Shown: positions 16,305 to 25,862 of the stretch, piece after piece
How positions within the stretch are numbered: position 1 is the first letter of the stretch
Layout: the number at the start of each line of letters is the position of its first letter
Assembly (NCBI GenBank): GCA_036272735.1
Contig: DATAYF010000617.1
Span: forward strand, 1-30,799
DNA from: DATAYF01 sp036272735
GTDB lineage: Bacteria; Chloroflexota; Ktedonobacteria; Ktedonobacterales; Ktedonobacteraceae
Reading direction: 5' to 3'
DNA: 30,799 bases
The notes under the pieces: model-generated
What the model was told of the DNA's origin: nothing
Database searches by the model: none
The model's input: the letters and a program-made list of their open reading frames with translations, nothing else
Made by a program: the position numbers and the translations under genes

Positions 16305-17629
16305 TGGAGAAGCCACGCATTTATGTTGCCATCAGCACATTCTTTCCATATATCGGTGGTGCAGAAACACAAACGCTTGCGCAGTGCCAACGTTTGCAGG
16401 AACAAGGTCACCAGGTACGCATTGTGACCTTTCGTCATGAGGCCACCTGGAAACGTGAAGAAGCTATCGGTGGTATAGCAACGCTGCGCGTCGCGGGCCC
16501 ATTATTGGGTCGACGTGAGCATCTCCCGCGTAGCGTGCAACGCCTGCTCTACCTGTTGGCAATGATCGTGATGGGCTGGACCTTCTGGAAACAGCGCCAT
16601 AATTTTGATGTGCTGCAAGTTTGTCAATGCAGCTTGTTGGTGTTGCCACTTGGGCTGGTCTGCCTTTTAGCGCACAAGCCAATGACCATCGTCTTCATCA
16701 GTGCCGGAGCCGACCGGGCGTCAAAAACCAATGCAGCGGCCAAATTGTTAGCGGGACCACTCGATCCCGAACAGCCCTGGCTCTCCGTCGATGGCACCAC
16801 GTGGATTGATGGCGATCTGTATGGCGTGCAAAGTGCAGGCGCATTGGTTGTCGCGCTCACGCAGACGCTTCTCAAGCGCATTGGTGCGGTCATGATCGTG
16901 CTGAGTACGCGCATGCAGCACTATCTCCAGGCCAACGGTTTCGCTTTACCAGGCTACGAATTGATTCCTAACGGTGTCGACGTAACACGATTTCAACCTC
17001 TTCAGCCGATAACCATAAATGATGACAGACAGCAGCACGTTGTGTGCGTATCCAGGCTGCGCTATGAGAAGGGGATCGATATATTGTTGCAAGCATGGCG
17101 CATCGTGCATGAAGGCGCACCTGGTGCTCGCTTAATTGTGGTCGGCGATGGCCCCATACAAAGGCAACTCGAACGGCTGGCCGATGAGTTAAGAATTCGC
17201 AACAGCGTCGAATTTACGGGCAGAAGAGACGACATTCCCCAACAACTGCATCGTGGCTGTATTGGCGTCCTCCCTTCACGCTGGGAAGGCATGCCAAACG
17301 CGCTGTTGGAGGCGATGGCAAGTGGACTCGCGTGCGTAGCAACACGCGTGAGTGGGAGTGAAGATTTGATCACCCACCAAGTCAACGGTTTGCTCGTCGC
17401 ACCAGAGGACTACGCGCAAATGGCTCAGGCGCTGCTCACACTGTTACATGATCCGACACTGACGAAGCGTTATGGTCTGGCTGCCCGGCGAACAGTCGAG
17501 CAAGGGTATGCGCTGGAATACGTCACCAGCCGATATATATCAATATATCAGAAGATAAGTAAAGCAGGTACAAGTGAACGGAGCACTATGGCTCGTTCGG
17601 AAAATCGCTCTCTAACGTCCCGAAGTTGA
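16301..17629 (+). CDS. GT4-family glycosyltransferase (tandem copy 2)
   Basis: A 442-residue GT4 enzyme clearly paralogous to the preceding gene. Shared features include FFPYIGGAETQTLAQ near the N-terminus, NGVDVTRFQP, SRLRYEKGIDILLQAW, and EGMPNALLEAMASGLACVATRVSGSEDL with the E-x7-E motif. The start ATG overlaps the upstream stop (ATGATG), so translation is probably coupled. The copies are similar in organisation but diverged, particularly in the region after FISAGADRASK that precedes VLSTRMQHYL, which points to a different acceptor. The last 20 residues or so are polar and unlike the family. Cytoplasmic or membrane-associated; adds a sugar to the growing repeat unit. Confidence 0.88.
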   Translation: MMEKPRIYVAISTFFPYIGGAETQTLAQCQRLQEQGHQVRIVTFRHEATWKREEAIGGIATLRVAGPLLGRREHLPRSVQRLLYLLAMIVMGWTFWKQRHNFDVLQVCQCSLLVLPLGLVCLLAHKPMTIVFISAGADRASKTNAAAKLLAGPLDPEQPWLSVDGTTWIDGDLYGVQSAGALVVALTQTLLKRIGAVMIVLSTRMQHYLQANGFALPGYELIPNGVDVTRFQPLQPITINDDRQQHVVCVSRLRYEKGIDILLQAWRIVHEGAPGARLIVVGDGPIQRQLERLADELRIRNSVEFTGRRDDIPQQLHRGCIGVLPSRWEGMPNALLEAMASGLACVATRVSGSEDLITHQVNGLLVAPEDYAQMAQALLTLLHDPTLTKRYGLAARRTVEQGYALEYVTSRYISIYQKISKAGTSERSTMARSENRSLTSRS

Positions 17630-17657
17630 AGTGGCCTATGGAAGGATTTGAGATAGT

Positions 17658-19562
17658 ATGTGTGGCATTGCAGGTTTCGTGAATATAGAATGCACGCAGG
17701 AAAGAGCTGAGCATCTTATCGCTAGCATGTGCGCCGTCATCCGTCATCGGGGCCCAGATGACCAGGGTACGTGGACAGGTGATCATGCAGCATTCGGCAT
17801 GCGGCGACTCGCCATTATCGACCTTATAGGCGGGCAACAGCCTATTTTTAACGAGGATCGTAGCGCCCTCATCATTTTTAATGGTGAGATTTATAACTAT
17901 CATCAGCTACAAGAGGAGTTACAAGCCAGGGGGCATCATTTTCGCACCAACACCGATACCGAAGTGATTATGCATGCTTATGAAGAGTACGGAGACGATT
18001 GCGTTACCCACTTACGCGGGATGTTTGCCTTCGCGATCTGGGATCGTAAGCGCCAGCGTTTACTAGCCGCACGCGACCGTTTTGGCAAAAAACCCTTCAA
18101 TTATTACTGGGATGGCACACGTCTCATTTTCGGTTCAGAAATAAAGTCCATCCTTGCCGCAGGCATTCCACGCAACATCAATGATGTGGCCCTGGACGAA
18201 TACCTGCTCTATCGCTATGTGCCCACACCGAATACGCTGTTTAAAAATGTGATGAAGCTGCCAGCCGCCCATATCTTGATTTACGAAAACGGGAGCGTGC
18301 AGACAAAGCGCTATTGGGATCTTTCCTTTGAACCAACCTGTGTCGATAATAAAGATACCGCGACAGCGCGTACCCTCGAACTGCTCCAAGACGCTATCAA
18401 GGTCCGGCTGATGAGTGATGTGCCGCTGGGAGCTTTTCTGAGTGGGGGATTAGATTCGAGCGTCGTTGTGGGGCTGATGAACCAGGTAATGCCCCAATCC
18501 GTGCAAACATTTTCCATTGGCTTTGAGGAGGATGAGTACAACGAATTACCCTACGCCCGGCAGATTGCCACACATTTTCATACCGACCATCATGAATTTT
18601 GCGTCAAGTCGGACCTGGTGAGCGTGCTGCCTCAGCTTGCCTGGGCCTACGATGAACCCTTTGGCGACTCATCTATGCTCCCTACCTACTATGTATCCAA
18701 ACTGGCACGTGAGCACGTGACGGTTGCGCTGAGCGGGGATGGCGGCGACGAGATTTTCGGGGGCTATGAACAGTATCAACGTGAATATCATATTCAGCGC
18801 ATACCCGCCCCGTTGCGAGTGGCATTTGGACACGCCAGTAAAATTCTACCAGGTGGTGTTCGTGGCAAAAAACGGCTGGGGACGTGGTTACGCCATTATG
18901 GCATGCGCAGTATCGAGTCATACATGCTGTTCCCTGATTACGCACGTGCGACCTTTTACACACCAGCGTTTTTCGCGCGTGTACAACAGCACGACCCGTA
19001 TCAGCGACACCTGAGCGAGTACCAGCGAGTTGAACACCTGGACGCAACTGCCAGGATGCAGTGTGTCGACAGCCGCACCTATTTGACCGATGACATTCTG
19101 GTCAAAGTCGACAAAGCCAGCATGTTGAACTCACTGGAGACACGCGCGCCACTGCTGGACCAGCACCTGGCCGAGTATGTCGCCTCACTGTCACCATCTG
19201 TACGTCTGCACCACGGAAACATGAAATATTTGCTCAAACGGGTGGCCGCTGACCTGCTACCAGCAGAAATTTTGGCGCGCCCCAAGCGAGGTTTTGCCAT
19301 CCCACTCTCACGCTGGTTCAGTGGCGAGCTAAACGATTACGCACGCGCCATGCTCGGCTCGACAAAAGCACAGCAACGAGGTATTTTCGATCCGCAATTT
19401 ATCAAGAAGTTGCTTGATAAGCGGGCACAATCACAATTTGTCAATCATGGCTCGGCCATCTGGACCCTGCTGTGCCTTGAGCTGTGGTTTCAGGTGTATA
19501 TGGATCAACCCTCGCTCACTACCGGTCCTCATATACCAGTATATACAATCAGCAAGGGGTAA
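17658..19562 (+). CDS. asnB: Asparagine synthase-like glutamine amidotransferase (copy 1)
   Basis: A 634-residue AsnB-type protein. The N-terminal class II glutaminase domain begins MCGIAGFVN with the catalytic Cys2 exposed after removal of Met, and contains RHRGPDDQGTW and FNGEIYNY (74-81). The synthetase domain has the ATP pyrophosphatase loop SGGLDSS at 262-268. The family moves ammonia from glutamine to a carboxylate activated as an acyl-adenylate. In polysaccharide loci such enzymes are often linked to amidation of uronic acids or other carboxylates rather than free asparagine; that role is inferred here. GAAGGA lies 11 bases upstream of the ATG. It is the first of three consecutive copies and is closest to copy 2 in sequence (same length, same motif positions). 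Confidence 0.92.
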   Translation: MCGIAGFVNIECTQERAEHLIASMCAVIRHRGPDDQGTWTGDHAAFGMRRLAIIDLIGGQQPIFNEDRSALIIFNGEIYNYHQLQEELQARGHHFRTNTDTEVIMHAYEEYGDDCVTHLRGMFAFAIWDRKRQRLLAARDRFGKKPFNYYWDGTRLIFGSEIKSILAAGIPRNINDVALDEYLLYRYVPTPNTLFKNVMKLPAAHILIYENGSVQTKRYWDLSFEPTCVDNKDTATARTLELLQDAIKVRLMSDVPLGAFLSGGLDSSVVVGLMNQVMPQSVQTFSIGFEEDEYNELPYARQIATHFHTDHHEFCVKSDLVSVLPQLAWAYDEPFGDSSMLPTYYVSKLAREHVTVALSGDGGDEIFGGYEQYQREYHIQRIPAPLRVAFGHASKILPGGVRGKKRLGTWLRHYGMRSIESYMLFPDYARATFYTPAFFARVQQHDPYQRHLSEYQRVEHLDATARMQCVDSRTYLTDDILVKVDKASMLNSLETRAPLLDQHLAEYVASLSPSVRLHHGNMKYLLKRVAADLLPAEILARPKRGFAIPLSRWFSGELNDYARAMLGSTKAQQRGIFDPQFIKKLLDKRAQSQFVNHGSAIWTLLCLELWFQVYMDQPSLTTGPHIPVYTISKG

Positions 19563-19610
19563 AGGGGCGGATATGCTTATATTTGTGTATAGCAAGAAGG
19601 ATGTACTGAA

Positions 19611-21515
19611 ATGTGTGGGATAGTGGGATGTATCGACGCGGAACACAGCCAGGAACAGGCGGCACAACTCATCGAGAGCATGTGCCATGTCATTCGCCAT
19701 CGCGGACCTGATGATCAGGGCACGTGGGTAGGCGATGGTGTTGCGCTAGGCATGCGGCGCCTGGCGATTATTGATCTCACGGGTGGGCACCAACCTATCT
19801 TTAACGAAGACCACAGCATCCTGGTTGTGTGCAACGGCGAAATTTATAACTATCGCGAACTGAAGCAACAACTACAAGAAAAGGGGCATCACTTTCGTAC
19901 CCATAGCGACAGCGAGGCCATTATTCATGCCTACGAAGAATATGGCGATGATTGTCCTCAGCATCTACGCGGCATGTTCGCCTTCGCACTGTGGGATCGA
20001 AAACATCAGCGTTTATTGCTGGCACGGGACCGTTTTGGCAAAAAACCGCTCAATTATTATTGGGATGGACGGCGCTTGATCTTCGGCTCGGAAATAAAAT
20101 CGATCCTTGAAGCAGGCATTCCACGCAAAGTAAATCACAAAGCACTGGATGAATACCTGGTATATCGCTATGTGCCAGCGCCCAACACGCTTTTCGAGCA
20201 GGTCATGAAATTACCAGCAGCACACACGCTTGTGTATGAGCAGGGCACGATTCGTATTCAACGCTACTGGGACGTGTCGTTTGCGCCCACCTGCTGTGAT
20301 GACGAAGCCAGCGCAATAGCGCACATACGAGAGCTGATCAAAGATGCGGTGCGTGTACGTTTAATGAGTGAGGTGCCATTAGGCGCGTTCCTGAGCGGCG
20401 GCATCGATTCCAGCGTGGTCGTTGGCATGATGAGTCAGATGCTGTCCCAACCCGTCAAAACCTTCTCCATTGGTTTTGCCGAGGATGATTACAGTGAACT
20501 CCCCTACGCACGCAAAGTGGCCGAACATTTTGGCACCGAGCACCACGAATTCTTCGTCAAACCCGACCTGATCTCAGTACTACCACAACTGGTTTGGGAT
20601 TATGACGAGCCATTCGGCGACTCTTCCATCATTCCAACCTACTACGTCTGCAAGCTTGCACGCGAGCACGTGACCGTGGTGCTCACAGGAGATGGTGGCG
20701 ACGAAATCTTCGCGGGCTACCAGCATTACCTGCGCGAACTGGCACTGAGCCGCGTTCCCTGGATCGCACGACAGTTGCTGGGCGCGGGTAGCCGCCTCAT
20801 GCCGGATGGTATGCGTGGCAAACGCCGCCTGCGCAACATAAATAATGGTTTGCCCATGCGCTATGTTCAGGGCACCATGATTTTTCCCGTAGGAACGCGG
20901 GCATGGATGTACCAGCCTGACTATTTCGCACGGGTACGCGATCACGATCCCTACGCGCGTCAGGCAGATCAATTCACAGCCGTATCCCACCTGGACATCG
21001 TCTCGCAAATGCAACACGTTGACGCCCATAACTACCTCATCGATGACATCATGGTCAAAGTCGACAAAGCCAGCATGTTCAATTCGTTAGAGACGCGCGC
21101 GCCACTGCTAGATCAGCACCTGGTTGCCTACATCGCATCGCTACAGCCAGAGCTACGTATGCGTAATCACACCTTAAAATATCTCTTAAAGCGAGTTGGA
21201 GCCGAATTGCTACCACCAGAGATTTTGATGCGCAAGAAGCAAGGGTTCTCCATACCGATGGAGCACTGGTTCCGTAAAGACCTGGCTGGATACGCGCACG
21301 ACATCCTTGAGTCGTTGCGTGCACAGCAACGTGGCATCATCAATCCAGCATTTGTGCAGCATATTTTAGCGGCGCACCAGAGCACAAAAATGGTCAATCA
21401 TAGCTCGGCGATCTGGTCGCTGCTGTGCCTGGAACTCTGGTTTCAAACGTACATGGATTCTCCCGGTCTCCACCATGAGAGGAGTGCCGAGATCTATAGC
21501 ATCAGCAAACGTTAG
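19611..21515 (+). CDS. asnB: Asparagine synthase-like glutamine amidotransferase (copy 2)
   Basis: A 634-residue paralogue of copy 1. It opens MCGIVGCIDAEHSQEQ with Cys2 as glutaminase nucleophile, keeps RHRGPDDQGTW and CNGEIYNY, and has SGGIDSS for ATP binding at about 262-268. VVLTGDGGDEIFAGY and DDIMVKVDKASM are the late synthetase motifs. Blocks such as DRFGKKP-NYYWDG are almost the same in copies 1 and 2, indicating a fairly recent duplication. The gene starts 48 bases after copy 1, with AGAAGGA about 10 bases before the ATG. Function: glutamine-dependent amidation of a carboxylate; whether its substrate differs from that of copy 1 is not visible. Confidence 0.92.
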   Translation: MCGIVGCIDAEHSQEQAAQLIESMCHVIRHRGPDDQGTWVGDGVALGMRRLAIIDLTGGHQPIFNEDHSILVVCNGEIYNYRELKQQLQEKGHHFRTHSDSEAIIHAYEEYGDDCPQHLRGMFAFALWDRKHQRLLLARDRFGKKPLNYYWDGRRLIFGSEIKSILEAGIPRKVNHKALDEYLVYRYVPAPNTLFEQVMKLPAAHTLVYEQGTIRIQRYWDVSFAPTCCDDEASAIAHIRELIKDAVRVRLMSEVPLGAFLSGGIDSSVVVGMMSQMLSQPVKTFSIGFAEDDYSELPYARKVAEHFGTEHHEFFVKPDLISVLPQLVWDYDEPFGDSSIIPTYYVCKLAREHVTVVLTGDGGDEIFAGYQHYLRELALSRVPWIARQLLGAGSRLMPDGMRGKRRLRNINNGLPMRYVQGTMIFPVGTRAWMYQPDYFARVRDHDPYARQADQFTAVSHLDIVSQMQHVDAHNYLIDDIMVKVDKASMFNSLETRAPLLDQHLVAYIASLQPELRMRNHTLKYLLKRVGAELLPPEILMRKKQGFSIPMEHWFRKDLAGYAHDILESLRAQQRGIINPAFVQHILAAHQSTKMVNHSSAIWSLLCLELWFQTYMDSPGLHHERSAEIYSISKR

Positions 21516-21533
21516 AGAGGAAGGGAAGGCTGT

Positions 21534-23477
21534 ATGTGTGGTATTTGCGGAGTGTATAACGGGCACAGTCAGGAAGCCGTTTCACCACAATTGATTGCGC
21601 AAATGACCGGGCTGATTGCTCACCGTGGACCTGACGATAGCGGATCGTACATAACAGGTCCGCTCGGCCTGGGGTTCGCACGCCTGAGCATCATCGACCT
21701 TGCGGGCGGCCATCAGCCCATGTGCAACGAGAACGGCGAGATCTGGATTGTGTTTAATGGCGAGATCTGGAACTACCAGCTTCTACGTCAAGAGTTGCAA
21801 GCAAAGGGGCACCAGTTCCGCAGCAATAGCGACACGGAGACGGTTGTACATGCCTACGAAGAATATGGCGTCGATTGCATCGCTCGCCTGCACGGCATGT
21901 TTGGCTTGGCGATCTGGGATGGCCCGCGTAAACGTCTATTGCTGGCGCGAGACCGGGTAGGGAAAAAGCCGCTCTACTACACACGAGTCGATGGCGCTCT
22001 GCTCTTTGCCTCGGAGATCAAGTCGTTGCTCTGCCATCCACGCGTAAAGCGGATCGCGGATACGCAAGCCCTGGCGGATTTTTTGAGTGTGCGCTACGTG
22101 CCTGCTCCAGCCACGTTGTTCGCCAACATTTTTAAGGTGAAACCTGGTCACTGGCTGCTCTACGAGGATGGCAACGTGCGCGAAGCATGCTACTGGGATT
22201 ACACTTTTCGTAAGCTAGAGGCAGAGCCGTTATCCATCGAAGCATACGTCCAGGGGATTAAGCAGCATGTCCAGCGAGCAGTAGAAGAACGGATGATGGC
22301 CGACGTTCCTGTGGGCGCGTTGCTGAGCGGCGGCGTGGATTCCAGTATCATTACGGGCGTGATGAGCCAGCTTACCAGCCAGCAAGTGAAGACCTTTGCG
22401 GTTGGCTTCGATCATCCCGCTTATAGCGAACTCCCCTACGCCCGGCTGGTTGCCGATCACTTCGGGACCGATCATCACGAGTTGATGATCAATTCCGCGG
22501 ATATGACGAACTACTGGCCACTCCTGACCTGGCATCGCGATGAGCCGGTGAGCGAACCATCCGACATTGGCGTCTACTTGATTGCGAAGCTGGCACGCCA
22601 GCACGTAAAGGTGGTGCTTTCGGGTGAGGGTGGCGACGAACTGTTTGCCGGGTATCCCAAGTACGTGGTCGATTGGCTTGCCAGCTACTATCACATCGTT
22701 CCGACCACAGTACGTGAACGCGCTATTCAGCCACTCATCGAGCGCCTGCCCTACAGTATGCGCAAGATCAAAACGGCGGCGCGCACTATTTCAACGCCAG
22801 CGCCCCAGCGTTGGATGAACTGGTTTGGCATTTTCAACGGTCGTTTGAAGGAGGACCTGCTGGCAGCCGAGACACAAGCGATCATCGACATGGATGCCAG
22901 CCGCCAGTTCAGATACTGGCTTGAGCGCAACCCGCAACGGGACGACCTCTCCTCCATGCTCTACCTTGACACAAAAATCTGGCTGCCCGACAACTTGCTG
23001 ATGAAAAGCGACAAAATGACAATGGCGGCATCGTTAGAAACGCGCATTCCCTTGCTCGATTACCAGCTTATGGAATACGCCGCCAGCATTCCATCGCATC
23101 TCAAGATAAAAGGACTGAAGGCCAAATATCTGTTGAAGAGAGCGTTCGCCGATGTTCTCCCGGCTCCTATTTTGGCGCGCAAGAAAATGGGCTTCAATGT
23201 CCCGACGGGCCTCTGGTTTCGCGAGGGCCAGCGCAGCCTCATCACGCAGTTGCTGCTCTCAGAACGGCTACGGGATCGGGGGTACTTCAATGCAGATTGT
23301 ATAGCTCGCATGGTTCGCGATCACCTGGAGGGACATACGAACTATCAAGCCCAACTTTTTACGCTGGCGAGTCTCGAACTGTGGTTCCGCGTCTTTATTG
23401 ATAGTCCCACGCTAATCATGCCTGAAGGCTCGGTAGAAGACCTGCTGGCAGAAGAACAGCCTATTGGGATAGTGTAG
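21534..23477 (+). CDS. asnB: Asparagine synthase-like glutamine amidotransferase (copy 3, divergent)
   Basis: A 647-residue AsnB-type protein more distant from copies 1 and 2. Cys2 follows the initiator Met (MCGICGVYNG), with AHRGPDDSGSY, FNGEIWNY (74-81) and the ATP loop SGGVDSS at 265-271; VVLSGEGGDELFAGY and DNLLMKSDKMTMA follow. Differences include Trp for Tyr in the NGEIWNY loop and KSDKMTMA in place of KVDKASM, so it is a separate subfamily and not a third recent copy. It begins 18 bases after copy 2, preceded by a purine-rich AGGAAGGGAAGG. It catalyses glutamine-dependent amide formation on an activated carboxylate; the substrate is unknown and may be a nucleotide-linked or polymer uronic acid. 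Confidence 0.92.
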   Translation: MCGICGVYNGHSQEAVSPQLIAQMTGLIAHRGPDDSGSYITGPLGLGFARLSIIDLAGGHQPMCNENGEIWIVFNGEIWNYQLLRQELQAKGHQFRSNSDTETVVHAYEEYGVDCIARLHGMFGLAIWDGPRKRLLLARDRVGKKPLYYTRVDGALLFASEIKSLLCHPRVKRIADTQALADFLSVRYVPAPATLFANIFKVKPGHWLLYEDGNVREACYWDYTFRKLEAEPLSIEAYVQGIKQHVQRAVEERMMADVPVGALLSGGVDSSIITGVMSQLTSQQVKTFAVGFDHPAYSELPYARLVADHFGTDHHELMINSADMTNYWPLLTWHRDEPVSEPSDIGVYLIAKLARQHVKVVLSGEGGDELFAGYPKYVVDWLASYYHIVPTTVRERAIQPLIERLPYSMRKIKTAARTISTPAPQRWMNWFGIFNGRLKEDLLAAETQAIIDMDASRQFRYWLERNPQRDDLSSMLYLDTKIWLPDNLLMKSDKMTMAASLETRIPLLDYQLMEYAASIPSHLKIKGLKAKYLLKRAFADVLPAPILARKKMGFNVPTGLWFREGQRSLITQLLLSERLRDRGYFNADCIARMVRDHLEGHTNYQAQLFTLASLELWFRVFIDSPTLIMPEGSVEDLLAEEQPIGIV

Positions 23478-23478
23478 T

Positions 23479-24591
23479 ATGGCAAAGAGGAAAGGAGACA
23501 ACAGGTTGTATGAGCAGCAGAATAAAACAGGTCGGGATAGACCGCTACGCGTCTTAATGGTCACCGGAGCCTACCCGACCATTCAGCGTCCACACGCGGG
23601 AACGTTCGTTAAAAGCCAGGTGGACTCGCTCATCGAGGCCGGTCTGCACGTAGAAGTGCTGCATCCACAGCCAGGACCAACGCCTTTACGTTACCTGGCA
23701 GCACTCTACTGCGTGTGGCGGGCGGCATTCACACGGCGCTTTGATATCATTCATGGGCACTACGGCCTGTGGTGCGTCGTTGCAAGGCTACAGTGGACGA
23801 CGCCAGTAGTCGCTTCATTTTGGGGCGATGACTTGCTTGGCACGATCACCCCACGGGGAACCTACGGCAGAAAAAGCCGGGTAGTCGCCTGGGTGAGCCG
23901 CGCGTTGTGCTCGGCGGTAGACGCGGTGATCGTGAAATCGGAGCAGATGAGACATTTGGCGGGCAGTTCACACGAGAACGTGCACGTGGTGCCAAATGGC
24001 GTCAACTTTGCACAATTTCGCCCCCTGCCTAGAAGCGAGGCACGCGCTAATCTCGGCTGGCAGCAAGATGGCTTCTATGTACTCTTTGGCAACAACCCGG
24101 ATATTCCAGTCAAAAACTTCCCATTAGCGCAAGCATCCATCGAGCACCTGCGTGATCGGGGCATTGAGGCAGAGTTGATCGTGGCGAATGGCTTGCCGCA
24201 CGACGCCGTTGTACAGTACATGAACGCTAGCAATGCGCTGCTGTTGACCTCGCGTGCCGAGGGCTCTCCCAACGTGGTCAAAGAGGCCATGGCCTGCAAT
24301 GTTCCCGTGGTTGCCACCAATGTAGGAGACGTCGCCGCCGTGATTGGGAAAACGGCTGGCTGTGCAATTTGTGCGCAGAATGCAGACGCGTTGGCTGCGG
24401 GATTGGCACAGGCGTTACGACATTATGGGCCAACGAGCGGTCGCAGCGATATTCGACACCTGGATAACGCGCTGGTGGCGCAACGAGTTATTGCCATCTA
24501 TCGTCGAGTTATGAAAATGCATGGAGCAGATACCAGGGTGGAGAGGATCGAAAGTGAGCAGAAGGACACGGTCTATGCGCAAGAATCGTAA
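23479..24591 (+). CDS. GT4-family glycosyltransferase
   Basis: A 370-residue GT4-type glycosyltransferase. The N-terminal domain has VLMVTGAYPTIQRPHAGTFV, then IIHGHYGLWCVVA and FWGDDLLGT; the C-terminal domain has VPNGVNFAQFRP, FGNNPDIPVKNFPLA and EGSPNVVKEAMACNVPVVATNVGDV with the E-x7-E element. It belongs to a different branch from the tandem pair at 14988-17629. The ATG lies 1 base after the copy 3 asnB stop and has little ribosome-binding sequence of its own; a TTG at 23506 with AAAGGAG 8 bases upstream is an alternative start that would remove nine non-conserved residues. Probably adds a sugar to the lipid-linked repeat unit; specificity unknown. Confidence 0.85.
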   Translation: MAKRKGDNRLYEQQNKTGRDRPLRVLMVTGAYPTIQRPHAGTFVKSQVDSLIEAGLHVEVLHPQPGPTPLRYLAALYCVWRAAFTRRFDIIHGHYGLWCVVARLQWTTPVVASFWGDDLLGTITPRGTYGRKSRVVAWVSRALCSAVDAVIVKSEQMRHLAGSSHENVHVVPNGVNFAQFRPLPRSEARANLGWQQDGFYVLFGNNPDIPVKNFPLAQASIEHLRDRGIEAELIVANGLPHDAVVQYMNASNALLLTSRAEGSPNVVKEAMACNVPVVATNVGDVAAVIGKTAGCAICAQNADALAAGLAQALRHYGPTSGRSDIRHLDNALVAQRVIAIYRRVMKMHGADTRVERIESEQKDTVYAQES

Positions 24592-25861
24592 AGTGCTTAA
24601 AATACTTATGATAGTCGAAAATATGTCGGTGCCCGCCGACCCACGCGTCTGGCGCGAAGCCCAAACGCTCCATCAATTCGGCTTTCAGGTATGCATTATT
24701 TGTCCAAGAGGAGAACAATGCGATCAAGCATTGTATGAATGTCTGAGTGGCATTCATATTTACCGCTACCCACCATGCACAGCTACAGGCAAAGCAAGCG
24801 ATTACATCAAAGAATTCGCAATAGCAGTTTTTCAAACATTTATTTTAAGTTTAAAAATATGGCAAAAACATGGTTTTGACATTATGCACGCGGCCAATCC
24901 ACCTGATCTATTTTTTTTGCTTGGCCTATTCTATCGACCCTTGGGCAAAAAATTTATCTTTGATCAGCATGACCTGTCACCGGAAGTGTTTCGTGTCCGC
25001 TTCCATGGGCGCATGCGACCACTATACACGCTCATGAAACTGTTAGAACGTTGCTCGTATCGCACCGCGCACGTCGTCATCACCACGAACGAGTCGCACA
25101 AACGGATGGCAACCCAACGTGGGCACTGCTCTCCCGACAAGGTCGTCGTGGTACGTAATGGACCGGAATTGAGCAAGTTCCATATTCCGCCAGCAGAAGC
25201 CGCATTAAAACAGGGCAAACGCTACCTGCTTGCATATATTGGAGTCATGGGGGCGCAGGATGGCGTCGAATACACGTTGCACGCGCTACACCGACTCGTC
25301 TATGAGCGAGGGCGGCAAGATGTTGCGCTCGTGTTAATGGGCAATGGTGATCAGCTTCACTATTTAAAAGAAGCGGTGAATGAACTGCGTTTGCACGAAT
25401 ACGTTAAGTTTACCGGCTGGCTCACAAAAAAAGATATGCTGAGCTACCTTAGCGTTGCCGATATCGGTCTCTCGCCAGACCCCAGCAATGTACTCAACGA
25501 TACTTGCACAATGCTGAAAACGATGGAGTATATGGCAATGAGCAAGCCTGTCGTGGCTTTTGATCTGCCCGAAACTCGTTACTCGGCACAAGAAGCCGCG
25601 CTTTACGCCACGCCCAATAGTGTCGAGGACTTTACCAATAAGATCGAATTGCTGCTGGAACATGCGGATTTGCGGAGACAATTGGGCGCATTCGGGCGTC
25701 AACGTATTGAGAAGGAGTTGTGTTGGGAGCGCACAAAAATGCAGCTCTTGCACGCCTATCAAAAGCTTTTTCCAACGTCGATGCCACAAGAACATCCAAC
25801 ATGTTCCAGTGCAGACAAGAATGAGCAGCAAAAAATACCAGTATCACAGGGAGTTGAATGA
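24575..25861 (+). CDS. GT4-family glycosyltransferase (DPRVWREA type)
   Basis: A 428-residue GT4 enzyme of the group whose N-terminus reads MIVENMSVPADPRVWREAQTL. Later blocks include KFIFDQHDLSPE, VVRNGPELSKFH, LAYIGVMGAQDGVEYTLHAL and a C-terminal ALYATPNSVEDFTNKIELLLE. I chose the ATG at 24575, with GAAGGA 8 bases upstream, over upstream in-frame starts (24521, or GTG 24554) that add residues without family similarity. The gene overlaps the preceding stop by 17 bases. Residues from about 407 to the end (TSMPQEHPTCSSADKNEQQ) are polar and probably disordered. It should transfer one sugar during repeat-unit assembly; donor and linkage cannot be told from sequence. Confidence 0.86.
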   Translation: MRKNRKVLKILMIVENMSVPADPRVWREAQTLHQFGFQVCIICPRGEQCDQALYECLSGIHIYRYPPCTATGKASDYIKEFAIAVFQTFILSLKIWQKHGFDIMHAANPPDLFFLLGLFYRPLGKKFIFDQHDLSPEVFRVRFHGRMRPLYTLMKLLERCSYRTAHVVITTNESHKRMATQRGHCSPDKVVVVRNGPELSKFHIPPAEAALKQGKRYLLAYIGVMGAQDGVEYTLHALHRLVYERGRQDVALVLMGNGDQLHYLKEAVNELRLHEYVKFTGWLTKKDMLSYLSVADIGLSPDPSNVLNDTCTMLKTMEYMAMSKPVVAFDLPETRYSAQEAALYATPNSVEDFTNKIELLLEHADLRRQLGAFGRQRIEKELCWERTKMQLLHAYQKLFPTSMPQEHPTCSSADKNEQQKIPVSQGVE

Positions 25862-25862
25862 T

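Noticed and set aside
25560..25862. 101-residue N-terminal extension of the epimerase
   Set aside because: It overlaps the end of the glycosyltransferase gene in another frame; the GGAGFIG motif sits at the normal distance from the ATG at 25863.
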